From: Temperatibacter marinus
GTDB taxonomy: Bacteria > Pseudomonadota > Alphaproteobacteria > Sphingomonadales > Kordiimonadaceae
Length of the DNA: 64,000 nucleotides
Direction: 5' to 3'
Assembly (NCBI RefSeq): GCF_031598375.1
Contig: NZ_CP123872.1
Location: 2,228,501-2,292,500, forward strand
The notes below the pieces were generated by a model, which searched no databases, had not been told where the DNA came from, and saw nothing but the letters and a program-made list of their open reading frames with translations. A program made the position numbers and the translations under genes. Positions 43,550 to 52,419 of this stretch are shown piece after piece. Within the stretch, counting starts at the first letter, position 1. The number at the start of each line of letters is the position of its first letter.

Positions 43550-45220
43550 ATGGCTTCTTTTGAATTTGTTTATCAGATGCAAAATCTGACGAAAACTTAC
43601 CCTGGTGGTAAGACAGTTCTTGATAATATCACATTGAACTTTCTCCCAGACGCAAAAATTGCTGTCATTGGTCACAACGGCGCCGGTAAATCGACGCTCA
43701 TGAAAATCATGGCTGGTATTGAGACAGAACACGGGGGTGACTGCTGGGCTGGTAAAGGCGCTAAAGTTGGCTACCTGCCTCAGGAACCACAATTAGATGG
43801 ATCTTTGGATGTCATGGGCAATGTTATGCTAGGTTTGGCTGAGACGAAAGCATTAGTTGATGAATTTAATCAAGTAGCTGGCGATTATGGCATGGATCCA
43901 GAAAACATGGATTTGCTCACGAAAATGGGCGAATTGCAGGAAGAGATCGATGCCAAAGATGCTTGGGACTTAGAAAGTCAGGCAGAAGTGGCTATGGATG
44001 CGCTTAGATGTCCTCCTGGTGAGTGGGATGTGGATAAGTTGTCCGGTGGTGAGAAGCGCCGTGTTGCCCTGTGTAAGCTTCTCCTCGAAAAGCCAGATAT
44101 GCTATTGCTTGATGAGCCGACTAACCACCTTGATGCAGAGACCGTCGCCTGGTTAGAGCAATATCTACAAAATTACAACGGCTGTGTGATTCTCGTGACG
44201 CACGATAGATATTTCCTTGATAATGTTGTGAGCTGGGTTCTTGAACTGGATCGCGGTAAAGGGATTCCATTTGAGGGCAATTATTCAGCTTGGCTTGAAA
44301 TGAAAGCGAAGCGGATGGCACAGGAAGAGCGTTCAGAAAAGTCACGCCAAAGTGCCATTACCCGTGAACTTGAATGGATTAAGCAATCTCCAAAAGCCCG
44401 TCAGGCAAAATCTAAAGCGCGTATTAAAGCTTATGATGAATTAGTGAATGCCAATAAAGAGGCTGTTGCTGGGACAGCTCAAATTAAAATCCAACCCCCT
44501 GAGCGTTTAGGCGCAAAAGTGATTGAGCTTGAGGGCGTGACAAAAGGGTTTGGTGATAAGCTGTTATTTGATGATTTAACATTCAGTCTCCCACCTGGGG
44601 GCATTGTCGGCGTGATTGGGGCCAACGGGGCAGGTAAAACAACGCTCTTTAAGTTGATCACGGGCGAAGAAACACCGGACGCTGGTTCTGTTGATATCGG
44701 GGATACCGTGCAGCTTGGGTATGTGAATCAAAGCCGTGATGCCTTAGGCGGTGACAATACTGTTTGGCAGGAAATTTCAGAAGGCCATGATATCTTCTAT
44801 TTTGGCAAACAAGAGATTAACACACGGGCTTATGTTGGGTCTTTTAACTTTAAGAAAGGTGATCAGCAAAAGAAGGTCGGTCAACTTTCCGGGGGGGAGC
44901 GAAATCGTGTCCACCTTGCAAAGATGCTGAAAGAACCCGCGAATGTGTTGCTTCTCGATGAGCCTACAAACGATCTTGATGTTGAAACATTGGCAGCGCT
45001 TGAAGAGGCTCTAGAGGTCTATGCTGGCTGTGCTGTGGTCATTTCTCACGATCGTTTTTTCTTAGACCGATTGGCTACACATATCCTAGCATTTGAAGGG
45101 GATAGTCATGTGGAATGGTTTGAAGGAAACTATGAAGATTATGAAAAAGATCGCAAGCGTCGCTTAGGGGACGCCGCGGCTCAACCGCATCGAATTAAAT
45201 ATCGCAAATTTGAGCGTTAA
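43550..45220 (+). CDS. ettA: Energy-dependent translational throttle protein EttA (ABC-F)
   Basis: A 556-residue ABC-F ATPase beginning MASFEFVYQMQNLTKTYPGGKTVLDNI, as in EttA. Two ATPase domains carry GHNGAGKST and GANGAGKTT, SGGEKRRVALC and SGGERNRVHLA, LLLDEPTNHLDAETVAWLEQYL and LLLDEPTNDLDVETLAAL. The C-terminus YEKDRKRRLGDAAAQPHRIKYRKF is diagnostic for EttA. It binds the ribosomal E site and slows early elongation when ATP is low. Confidence 0.95.
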   Translation: MASFEFVYQMQNLTKTYPGGKTVLDNITLNFLPDAKIAVIGHNGAGKSTLMKIMAGIETEHGGDCWAGKGAKVGYLPQEPQLDGSLDVMGNVMLGLAETKALVDEFNQVAGDYGMDPENMDLLTKMGELQEEIDAKDAWDLESQAEVAMDALRCPPGEWDVDKLSGGEKRRVALCKLLLEKPDMLLLDEPTNHLDAETVAWLEQYLQNYNGCVILVTHDRYFLDNVVSWVLELDRGKGIPFEGNYSAWLEMKAKRMAQEERSEKSRQSAITRELEWIKQSPKARQAKSKARIKAYDELVNANKEAVAGTAQIKIQPPERLGAKVIELEGVTKGFGDKLLFDDLTFSLPPGGIVGVIGANGAGKTTLFKLITGEETPDAGSVDIGDTVQLGYVNQSRDALGGDNTVWQEISEGHDIFYFGKQEINTRAYVGSFNFKKGDQQKKVGQLSGGERNRVHLAKMLKEPANVLLLDEPTNDLDVETLAALEEALEVYAGCAVVISHDRFFLDRLATHILAFEGDSHVEWFEGNYEDYEKDRKRRLGDAAAQPHRIKYRKFER

Positions 45221-45243
45221 AAGTAATATCTTTTAAGACACTG

Positions 45244-45273
45244 AAAAGACTGCTTTAAGGGCGGTCTTTTTTT
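45244..45273 (+). terminator. Rho-independent terminator of ettA
   Basis: Stem AAAAGACTGC (45244-45253) / GCGGTCTTTT (45261-45270) with one G-U pair, followed by further T. Confidence 0.82.
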
Positions 45274-45294
45274 ATTTTTAGATGACATAAAACC

Positions 45295-45304
45295 TGTCCG
45301 GACA
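45295..45304. promoter_or_regulatory. Operator-like palindrome upstream of the metallopeptidase gene (site 1)
   Basis: TGTCCGGACA is a perfect 10-base palindrome, flanked as CCTGTCCGGACAAG. A near-identical element lies 32 bases downstream (centre to centre). Confidence 0.5.
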
Positions 45305-45325
45305 AGAAAATATTAAAAAATAGAG

Positions 45326-45337
45326 CTGTCCTGACAG
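45326..45337. promoter_or_regulatory. Operator-like palindrome upstream of the metallopeptidase gene (site 2)
   Basis: CTGTCCTGACAG, perfect five-base arms around a two-base centre, shares the TGTCC-x-GACA core with site 1 at a spacing of about three helical turns. The AT-rich stretch between the sites could contain the promoter. Confidence 0.5.
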
Positions 45338-45405
45338 GCTTTTCCTCGTTTTTTCGGTGTGAGGTTTTTATGAAGAGACCACACGAATAACAAAGCGAGA
45401 AAACA

Positions 45406-46494
45406 ATGTTACATTTATTATTAGCTTCCACCATGCTTTTGACGGGGGCACAAGAAAGCAAAGTATCAACCCCAAATTCCTTGCAAGAGATTTGTTCTCT
45501 GCCAACGTTAGACTGTGAAATATCTCACCAGGGTGTTGTGGTTGGAATGAAAGGAAATACGACGGGTTATGAAACAGCTATAGAAGAGGCATCAAAAAGA
45601 TTTGAAGCGTATTTTGGCAGGCCCGCCCCGAAGGCGGCAATTATACTTGGCAATAGTGTGTCTGATACCCAGAGACGCCGCATCAGACAGGATCATCCCG
45701 TGGTTCTGCCTTGGTTAACCCCAAAAGACAAAAAAGCTCTTATTGAAAGAAGTATCCGGCAACAGTTGAAACAAAGAATGCCAAACCTGACGGACGCTAA
45801 GTTAGATGCCATGGTTCAACAGTCTCTTAAAGCAAGTCAGAAAGCAAAGGGCGTTAAAGAAGGCGCAGATGAATTGCACCAAGGAGTGGTCGCGCATGAA
45901 TTGGGCCATCTATATTTTATAGAAACCTATTGGCCGAATAATCTCATGGATATTGGAAGCCCGTCAGCAGGGCATATGGCCAAAGAATATGGGGGACCTG
46001 CTGCTGATTGGTTGGATGAAATTGCTGCGGTTCTTTTAGAAACACCTTTTTTAAAAGCGCAGAGAAGGCAGGGCTTAAGCGAAATTGTTAGAGAGGCACG
46101 CTTGGATGATCTTTGGTCTCTGGAAGAGTTTTTCTTTATGACCCATCCAGCCTTCGAGCAAGCGAAAAAAGTTATTAAAGCACGCCAAAATACTGCGGAA
46201 GGACGCTCCAAAGGCGGAGTCGTGATCCTTTCCAAGGAGGATGTTCAGTCTAAAGGGGGAAGGTCACCCTTAAATTTCTATCTCCAAGCACAAGGATTTG
46301 CTGATTATTTGATAGAAAAAACAGGAGATAAGAAGGTTTTTGCTTCGATTGCAGAAAGCCTGTCAAAAGGGGGATCCTTTATTAGCTGGCTTGAGACCAA
46401 AGGTCAGGTTTTGGGAATTCCATTAACGGTAGCGAAATTGGATATCGACTTCAAACAATGGATTACGCAGACCTACAAAAGAAAAGACCGTTAG
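45406..46494 (+). CDS. Putative exported HELGH zinc metallopeptidase
   Basis: A 362-residue protein, family not recognised. A short hydrophobic N-terminus (residues 1-14, LLTGA) suggests export. HELGH at 164-168 gives the zinc ligands H164/H168 and catalytic E165; E205 in DWLDEIAAVLLETP, 37 residues downstream, is a good third ligand, which would make it a gluzincin-like peptidase. The N-terminal region has two Cys pairs (C30, C37). The C-terminal part (GFADYLIEKTGDKKVFASIAESL...) resembles helices found after the active site in such peptidases. Two palindromic elements upstream indicate specific regulation. Substrate unknown. Confidence 0.6.
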   Translation: MLHLLLASTMLLTGAQESKVSTPNSLQEICSLPTLDCEISHQGVVVGMKGNTTGYETAIEEASKRFEAYFGRPAPKAAIILGNSVSDTQRRRIRQDHPVVLPWLTPKDKKALIERSIRQQLKQRMPNLTDAKLDAMVQQSLKASQKAKGVKEGADELHQGVVAHELGHLYFIETYWPNNLMDIGSPSAGHMAKEYGGPAADWLDEIAAVLLETPFLKAQRRQGLSEIVREARLDDLWSLEEFFFMTHPAFEQAKKVIKARQNTAEGRSKGGVVILSKEDVQSKGGRSPLNFYLQAQGFADYLIEKTGDKKVFASIAESLSKGGSFISWLETKGQVLGIPLTVAKLDIDFKQWITQTYKRKDR

Positions 46495-46525
46495 TTGTTT
46501 AAGACAGGTATTTTCTTCTCTATGT

Positions 46526-47158
46526 TTACTGACTAATAGCATTAAGAAGCTTTTGAAGCTTTTCTAGAGTCTCTGCTTTTAGGGCTGCGTCCTTTGAGTA
46601 TTTTTCTAGAAAAGCTTTTCTTTCTTCAGGGCTTAGATGTGGAGGGATGATAATGACTTTTTCCTTGCGTGTCGAAGGGGCGTAATCACTGTGCGCTTTG
46701 GATTGGTTCAACTCTATGAGGATCGTAGAATAACCAGTAAATTCTGTAGGCGATAGTAGACCGTCTTGATTGGCGTCGGCGGCATTAATCAACCACGAGA
46801 GAGCCTGATTTTCTTCAGCAGGAATATTCTTTAAATCTTTTATTGAGAGAAGGCCGTCTTTATTTTGATCAAAATATGTGAAGACCTTTTGAGCATTTGA
46901 AAGAGGTTTATCATTCACAGGTAAACGGTAAAGATAATAAGCCAATAACAATGCCGTTAATCCAGAGAGGCAAAGAAAGAAGGGCAGCCTTTTTCTTCGG
47001 TTCATTTTTTTTTCATCTAGAGAATGAGAGATATGAGTTCGAATAGATTCACTGGCTGTGATTCCTGCTTTTTTGCTGGCTTCCATAAAGGCAGACTTCT
47101 CCGAATGAGACACTCTCACTTCGATGGTTTCACTCTTCTTTTCCGGTCTTTTCGCCAT
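46526..47158 (-). CDS. Ribbon-helix-helix / transmembrane / EF-hand protein
   Basis: A 210-residue protein with an unusual layout. Residues ~9-48 (ETIEVRVSHSEKSAFMEASKK ...) resemble a ribbon-helix-helix DNA-binding fold as in CopG/DUF1778 proteins. Residues ~59-78 form one membrane helix after the positive KKMNRRKR. Two EF-hand loops follow: D97-x-N99-x-D101-G-x-x-S105-x-x-D108 and D128-x-N130-x-D132-G-x-x-S136-x-x-E139. A Pro-rich segment and terminal helix (ERKAFLEKYSKDAALKAETLEKL) complete it. Positive-inside places the EF-hands in the periplasm. It is 8 bases after the GNAT-like gene, last in the lptF-lptG-flippase-GNAT unit. Calcium-controlled DNA or partner binding is inference. Confidence 0.65.
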   Translation of the reverse strand: MAKRPEKKSETIEVRVSHSEKSAFMEASKKAGITASESIRTHISHSLDEKKMNRRKRLPFFLCLSGLTALLLAYYLYRLPVNDKPLSNAQKVFTYFDQNKDGLLSIKDLKNIPAEENQALSWLINAADANQDGLLSPTEFTGYSTILIELNQSKAHSDYAPSTRKEKVIIIPPHLSPEERKAFLEKYSKDAALKAETLEKLQKLLNAISQ

Positions 47159-47166
47159 ACTATAGA

Positions 47167-48306
47167 TTATAATGCTTTCTCATAGATATGATAAGTTTTA
47201 TAGACCTCACCCCCGAAACGAGTCAGCATGTTATTCATGGCTTTATTATCTTCTAAAATCCAGGAAAATTCACTGAAGACACCGCCGTGTTCAATGACTC
47301 CCTGCTTAGCCTCTTCTATGATATTATAGAGCATGGCCATGCCTAAACGATTGCCGTGGATAGATTGCCTCATCCCCATGAGCGGCGTACGTATGCGCAT
47401 ATCTGTATTCTTTGTTAAGAAGAGGCGTTTGATGAGTTTAAACACACCAAAAGGGAAGAGTTTGCCGTCTAAATCTTTGATCATTGAATTGATATCAGGC
47501 AGATTGATGATGAAGGCAACGGCTTCGCCGTCTAGTTCTGCAATCAAGGTTCTATAGGGCTTTACAATGGGTTTCAGCGACTTGGCCATATGAGCAATTT
47601 CGCCGGATGTCATAGGGACAAAACCCCAGTTATTTTCCCAAGCATCATTGAAAATATCAAGAACAAGGGCGAGCTCTTCATCAAAACGAGACATATCGAA
47701 CTGACGTGTAGTGACGCGATCACTCTTGTCGGCCATTGCTGCAATTTTTTTGATCTTTTCAGGCGTTTCTGATTGGGTTTCGTAGCCATAAGCAAACATG
47801 CGCTGTACAACTTCAAAGCCTTGATCTTGTGTCCATTTGGTATAGTCAGGTCGGCCGTGAGGCATCATAATCATAGGCGGTGTATCAAATCCGTCTGCTA
47901 ACATACCGCATTGTTCATTCGGTGAAAGATTCCATGGGCCTTGCATTCGTTTCATGCCCTTTTGTGACAACCAATTTTCAGCCGCCGCAAAAAGGGCCTT
48001 GGCAACCTTTTCATTTGCGGCTTCAAAAAGGCCGAAATGTCCCAAATTTGGTCCCCATTTTTCTTGGGCGAGAGAGTCTATTTGTGCTGAAATTGTTCCC
48101 GCATCTCTCCCGTCTTGAACGGCGATATAAAAGATATGATCAGCATGCTCGAAATAAGGATTTTTTCCAGGAGTAAGTGCGTCTAAACGCTCAAACATCA
48201 AAGGCTTGATAAAAGCAGGGTCATCTTTATAGATCTCATACTGAACCGAGATGAAACGCTTCAATTGTTTTTTACTTTCAACACGCTCAATCTGAATAGT
48301 GGACAT
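47167..48306 (-). CDS. GNAT-like N-acyltransferase family protein
   Basis: A 379-residue protein. The start is ATG 48306 because AGGAGATAAAC precedes it; a longer form from 48333 is unlikely. It belongs to the family of ~380-residue proteins with a degenerate GNAT fold that are sometimes labelled dATP pyrophosphohydrolase without evidence (KNPYFEHADHIFYIAVQDGRDAGTISAQID; QGPWNLSPNEQCGMLADGFDTPPMIMMPH; a C-terminal GNAT-like MRIRTPLMGMRQSIHGNRLGMAMLYNIIE). Related proteins occur near bacterial sphingolipid genes, so a role as ceramide synthase-type N-acyltransferase is possible. It starts two bases after the flippase stop and precedes the RHH/EF-hand gene. Confidence 0.68.
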   Translation of the reverse strand: MSTIQIERVESKKQLKRFISVQYEIYKDDPAFIKPLMFERLDALTPGKNPYFEHADHIFYIAVQDGRDAGTISAQIDSLAQEKWGPNLGHFGLFEAANEKVAKALFAAAENWLSQKGMKRMQGPWNLSPNEQCGMLADGFDTPPMIMMPHGRPDYTKWTQDQGFEVVQRMFAYGYETQSETPEKIKKIAAMADKSDRVTTRQFDMSRFDEELALVLDIFNDAWENNWGFVPMTSGEIAHMAKSLKPIVKPYRTLIAELDGEAVAFIINLPDINSMIKDLDGKLFPFGVFKLIKRLFLTKNTDMRIRTPLMGMRQSIHGNRLGMAMLYNIIEEAKQGVIEHGGVFSEFSWILEDNKAMNNMLTRFGGEVYKTYHIYEKAL

Positions 48307-48308
48307 GT

Positions 48309-49832
48309 TTATCTCCTGAAAACTTGAGCCCATTTCCCTAGGCTTTTTGCGTCAACTTCACTGAGTCCATAGCGCATGATGAGTGCCATAGATAGGAAGA
48401 GACTTGTAAAGGCACTTATAATCATAAATGGGGGGTCTAAATATGATTTATAGTGGATGCAAATGAGAAAAGGTAAAAGGCTTAAAATACTGACGGCCAC
48501 TGGACGCAGTAGAGAAGCTGAATAAGGTTTTACTGAATAGGTGATCATACATTCAAGCATGGCTAGCCAAGCTGTAGTATTAAGTCCGCTGGTGGCGGCT
48601 ATCGCAGCGCCTATGACACCATACTTAGGAATGAATAAATAGCTCAAGACACACATAACAGTGAGGCCGACAGCGCTATTTACAGTCGATAAACTGCGAT
48701 GGCCTATCATTTCAATTATCGAGGTTGAAGGCCCACTCATGGCTTCAAGAGCTCGTCCAAGAGAGAGGATAATGATTGCTGTAGATGCGATCATAAACTC
48801 TTTTGGCATTGTTGCGAGAACATCATAATGACCGGTAATTAGAAGGGCACAAATTGGGAGGGCAAAGGTAATTGAAAGCCGCGTAGCATATTGAAACATC
48901 GAACTAAGAGCTTCTTGGTCACCCAGGGCTCTCTTTTCAGAAGCAAGTGGGGCCATGACATATTCAAAGGTAAGACGAATAACTTGAAGGATGCTCGCAA
49001 TTTTACGGGCTACAGCAAAATATCCTGCAGCAGCTGCGCCGCTAGCACCTGGTAAAAATTGATTGAGTAGAATGACAGGCACTTCAGAGAACATACGTTT
49101 TGTAAGATTGGCAGGCATTAAATTCATGCCATAAATCAAGACTTCATAATTAGACTTTTTAAAAATTGGGGATCTTATGACCTCAGAAATAGAATAATGT
49201 TGTTTGACAAGTTTGAGGCCAAACAGTGCTGCAACAAAAACACTAAGAAAATGCGCGATGAATAAGCCATGACTGACCATTCCAGCAACTGCCAAAGAGA
49301 CGCCCAGAATCAATCTTAGGATTTGTTCATAAAAAATTCTGACTTTTATTTCTGGCCCAAAAGTCCTTTTCGCGCGAATAGAAGCTGTAGAGACCTCAAC
49401 AAGAGTCCAAAAGGGAAGAGTGAAAGCGTAGAATCGCATGATGGAGACAAGCTGTTCACTATCTTGGTTATTCGCATTGACAACAGCGGCTAAATCTTTA
49501 GCGAAATAAACAATTATTAAACTGATACTAAAAGCAAAGAGAAAACTAGCTTTCAAAGCAAAGCCTGCAATTTTGTCTGCCTCTGCGGCAGTTGCCTGAG
49601 GAATATAGCGTTGCAAGGCTGTGGTCATTGCACCATCCGTAAATGCAGCAATGACTTTTATGGCTGCCCATAAGAAAGCAAAAAGACCAAAAGTCTCTGC
49701 TCCGTACAGCCAAGCGAATGCGATAACAGAAACTGCTTCGATTAGAGCGCCAAGCCGACCTAAAAGTACAGCACCTGCTCCTGACGCAACTCTTTGATGA
49801 TCCGTATTTTGCCCCATAGAATCTTTATCCAT
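48309..49832 (-). CDS. Polysaccharide/lipid flippase (MOP superfamily, Wzx-like)
   Basis: A 507-residue integral membrane protein with about 12-14 hydrophobic segments and the layout of oligosaccharide flippases (GAGAVLLGRLGALIEAVSVIAFAWLYGAETFGLFAF at the start is the usual first-helix region). Such proteins turn lipid-linked glycans or lipids across the inner membrane. It overlaps the lptG-like gene by one base (TAATG) and sits between that gene and the GNAT-like gene, suggesting a lipid or glycolipid export role. No glycosyltransferase is nearby. Confidence 0.8.
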   Translation of the reverse strand: MDKDSMGQNTDHQRVASGAGAVLLGRLGALIEAVSVIAFAWLYGAETFGLFAFLWAAIKVIAAFTDGAMTTALQRYIPQATAAEADKIAGFALKASFLFAFSISLIIVYFAKDLAAVVNANNQDSEQLVSIMRFYAFTLPFWTLVEVSTASIRAKRTFGPEIKVRIFYEQILRLILGVSLAVAGMVSHGLFIAHFLSVFVAALFGLKLVKQHYSISEVIRSPIFKKSNYEVLIYGMNLMPANLTKRMFSEVPVILLNQFLPGASGAAAAGYFAVARKIASILQVIRLTFEYVMAPLASEKRALGDQEALSSMFQYATRLSITFALPICALLITGHYDVLATMPKEFMIASTAIIILSLGRALEAMSGPSTSIIEMIGHRSLSTVNSAVGLTVMCVLSYLFIPKYGVIGAAIAATSGLNTTAWLAMLECMITYSVKPYSASLLRPVAVSILSLLPFLICIHYKSYLDPPFMIISAFTSLFLSMALIMRYGLSEVDAKSLGKWAQVFRR

Positions 49833-50992
49833 TATACTGGCTGACTTTTGGCAGGTCTCACGCGAGGAGAGGAGCCTTCTTCAGTGTTAAACAAAACAGC
49901 GTAGCCGATTAATAAGTATAAAATAAAGGGGGACCAAGCGGCAATGAATGGGGGAACAACGCCGAATTCGCCCATAGAAAGCATAAAATTATCTGCCACA
50001 AAAAATGAGAAACCCATCGCCATTCCAGAAAAAAGCCGCATAAAGAGATTGCCTGACCGATGCACTCCAAAAGCAGCAAGGGCCCCAAGCAGAGGCATGA
50101 GAAGAATGGCGGCAGGCGCTGCTATTTTCTGCATGAGACTTGCTTTTAGTGTGTCCGTTGGTAGCCCTTCACGCTCTAATTGATCAATTGAATTGCTCAA
50201 TTGTCTATAGGGCACGTGCTTCGGGCGCACCGTGAGAGCAAGAAACCGTTCAGGGGGGGTCGGAATTGTCCAGTTCTGTTGTTCGACTTCTGTTGTTTCA
50301 TGGGTATTGATGTTGAAATTTCTAAGGCCAAACAGTGTCCATTTTCCATCTTGATGATGAGCAAAATCTGCTTGTTGCATCCGTGTCATGCGCCCAAGAT
50401 CGTCACGCTCAATAAGGGAAACATTATCCAAAATGACTCGTGACCCTGCTTTTGTGACTTTATTAACGCGGACAAGAGTTGTCCCTTCGGTTAACCAGAC
50501 CGCTCCTCTAACATCGGGAGCAGGGGGCAAATTAATGGCAAAATCATTCTCTTTCCAATATTCTAGATCCGCATTGGCTTTGGTCACGATGGTGTCATGA
50601 AACGCAAAATGAGCGAGGGCTATAATCCCACTAGCCACACCTAAGGGTAAGAGAATTTTGTGGGAAGATAGGCCTGTCGCCTTCATGACGATGATCTCGC
50701 TATTTTGGTTAAGAGTTGCAAGAGTTAGTAATGTCGCTAAAAGCCCTACAAAAGGGATGAATTGCGTCATGAGCTGAGGATAGCGCATCATTAAATAGGA
50801 GACGATAGAGCTAAAGTCAGCTCCTTCAGCAGCCATAATGTCATCTGCCTGCGCCAGAAGATCTAACATTTGAAGAACGGTACACAGGCCTATAAGGATG
50901 CCTAGAAAACGTCCAATATACATTTTGATAACATAGACCGTCAAAGTCTTTGAAGGCAGCAGTGCACGTCTCATTGAGCGAAGAGTTATCAT
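49832..50992 (-). CDS. LptG-type permease (YjgP/YjgQ family)
   Basis: A 386-residue protein from ATG 50992, whose ATGA overlaps the stop of the lptF-like gene; an upstream in-frame start at 51052 inside that gene is rejected. Six membrane helices are arranged as two, a periplasmic beta-jellyroll domain (~130-265), and four more. TVYVIKMYIGRFLGILIGL, LPFVG-x-LATL and the end LLIGYAVLFNTEE are family-like. LptF/G form the membrane part of the LPS extractor with LptB2. Because lptD, normally nearby in alphaproteobacteria, is absent here, this pair may serve another lipid. Confidence 0.83.
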   Translation of the reverse strand: MITLRSMRRALLPSKTLTVYVIKMYIGRFLGILIGLCTVLQMLDLLAQADDIMAAEGADFSSIVSYLMMRYPQLMTQFIPFVGLLATLLTLATLNQNSEIIVMKATGLSSHKILLPLGVASGIIALAHFAFHDTIVTKANADLEYWKENDFAINLPPAPDVRGAVWLTEGTTLVRVNKVTKAGSRVILDNVSLIERDDLGRMTRMQQADFAHHQDGKWTLFGLRNFNINTHETTEVEQQNWTIPTPPERFLALTVRPKHVPYRQLSNSIDQLEREGLPTDTLKASLMQKIAAPAAILLMPLLGALAAFGVHRSGNLFMRLFSGMAMGFSFFVADNFMLSMGEFGVVPPFIAAWSPFILYLLIGYAVLFNTEEGSSPRVRPAKSQPV

Positions 50993-52179
50993 CCTCTGAT
51001 CCTCATGATTTTCTTCATTCCTTTTGCAAGCGGTGTTTTTACTGCCTGCCAAGCTTTATCGACCCACAGAAGGGGATCTCCTCCTACCTTGTACGCGCTT
51101 ATTCTAAAGAGAACTATACTTAATAGAGCAAAGGCAGAAAATAATACCCATACAGTAAGGAAGGGGGACATGCCTGCTGAGGATATGGCTGTTTCCATTC
51201 CTTCCATCACTTCATTGTATATGATGAGCAATGCCAAGCCAATGACCACGCCGCTTCCTTTTCCTGTTCTTTTATTGCTGATGCCCATCGGAATCGCTAA
51301 AAAAGGAAGGATCAGAAAAGTTAGATTATGCATGAGACGCCAATGAAGGTTACCTCTGGAAGAGTTCCGATCTTCTTCACTAAGGGTCGTATCGCCACTA
51401 TTCATCCATAATTCAGGTAAAGTTTGTTCAAGTTCAGCGCCGCCCCGCATTCGGAATGGTTCTGCCGAGGGTAGTTTTATCGCTAAATCTTGCTGCTGAA
51501 AATTAAGCACACGTGGCTTATTCTGTTTCTCATTCATGTCAACAAGCACACCGTTAAATAATCTCAAAATAATTGTATTTTCATTGCTAGTCGCAAAAAA
51601 CCCGCCGCGCTCAGCAGTCGCAATGATTGTTTGATCAGCATTGTTTTTTTCGAGAAATATGCCGAACAGCTCGGCGCCTGCGTTCCGAGACTCTTCGATC
51701 CTAAGCGTCATGCTGCCGATTTCAACAAATTCACCAACTTTAATGCTGGCACCTAATGCGCCACTTCTAAGATTAAAGACAAGATCGCTATAGGCATATC
51801 GACTATGAGGTTGGATCCAGCCGGTAAGTGCAATGTTTACACTCATTAAAAGGACGGCGAGCATCATAAGGGGCCTTACTAGCCGCAGTAAACCGATACC
51901 TGAAGAAGTAATTGCATCCAGTTCGCTTGATAATGATATTTTTCTAAATGCAATGATAATCCCCAAAAATAATCCTATGGGCAAAGCAAGGCCAAGATAA
52001 TGGGGGGTAAGGTTGGCTAACATTTCAAAGACAACCTCAACAGGACCTCCTTGATTGACAACAAAATCAAAGAGGCGCAACATTTTTTCTAGCAGAAGCA
52101 AGAGGGCTGCCACAGCTAATGTCATCATTAGCGGCGTAAAGACCTGTCTTAATATATATCTGTCAAGTTTTGTAATCAT
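50989..52179 (-). CDS. LptF-type permease (YjgP/YjgQ family)
   Basis: A 396-residue protein beginning MITKLDRYILRQVFTPLMMTLAVAALLLLLEKMLRLFDF, with helices near residues 13-35, 60-77 and 97-117, a periplasmic domain (~120-270) and further helices at ~285-375. It pairs with the LptG-like protein by translational coupling. First gene of the leftward unit lptF-lptG-flippase-GNAT-RHH/EF-hand, transcribed from the 240-base region 52180-52419 it shares with the divergent DUF2141 gene. Confidence 0.83.
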   Translation of the reverse strand: MITKLDRYILRQVFTPLMMTLAVAALLLLLEKMLRLFDFVVNQGGPVEVVFEMLANLTPHYLGLALPIGLFLGIIIAFRKISLSSELDAITSSGIGLLRLVRPLMMLAVLLMSVNIALTGWIQPHSRYAYSDLVFNLRSGALGASIKVGEFVEIGSMTLRIEESRNAGAELFGIFLEKNNADQTIIATAERGGFFATSNENTIILRLFNGVLVDMNEKQNKPRVLNFQQQDLAIKLPSAEPFRMRGGAELEQTLPELWMNSGDTTLSEEDRNSSRGNLHWRLMHNLTFLILPFLAIPMGISNKRTGKGSGVVIGLALLIIYNEVMEGMETAISSAGMSPFLTVWVLFSAFALLSIVLFRISAYKVGGDPLLWVDKAWQAVKTPLAKGMKKIMRIRG

Positions 52180-52419
52180 AACTAAGTCAATGTAGTAGCA
52201 CAGCCATTTTTAAATTTCATTCATTATTAAGTATTCTTTTATCTTTAATGTTCACATTTAATTGACTGGGTAATATGGCAAAAGCAGGGTGACATTATTT
52301 TCATTTGAGGGTAAGAGGGACACAATTTTGCCACCATCAAACAGTTAAAAGAATAGACGACAGTAAATCCTGCTCTAATAAGAGGCAGGGCCAAATAATA
52401 GATCAATAGGGTAGGTCAT
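52180..52419. promoter_or_regulatory. Shared divergent intergenic region between lptF-like and DUF2141 genes
   Basis: 240 bases, AT-rich in the first half. It must hold promoters for both divergent units. No clear palindrome or sigma-54 element was found by eye; TTAA tetramers occur but not with the seven-base spacing of a CtrA box. Confidence 0.45.
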
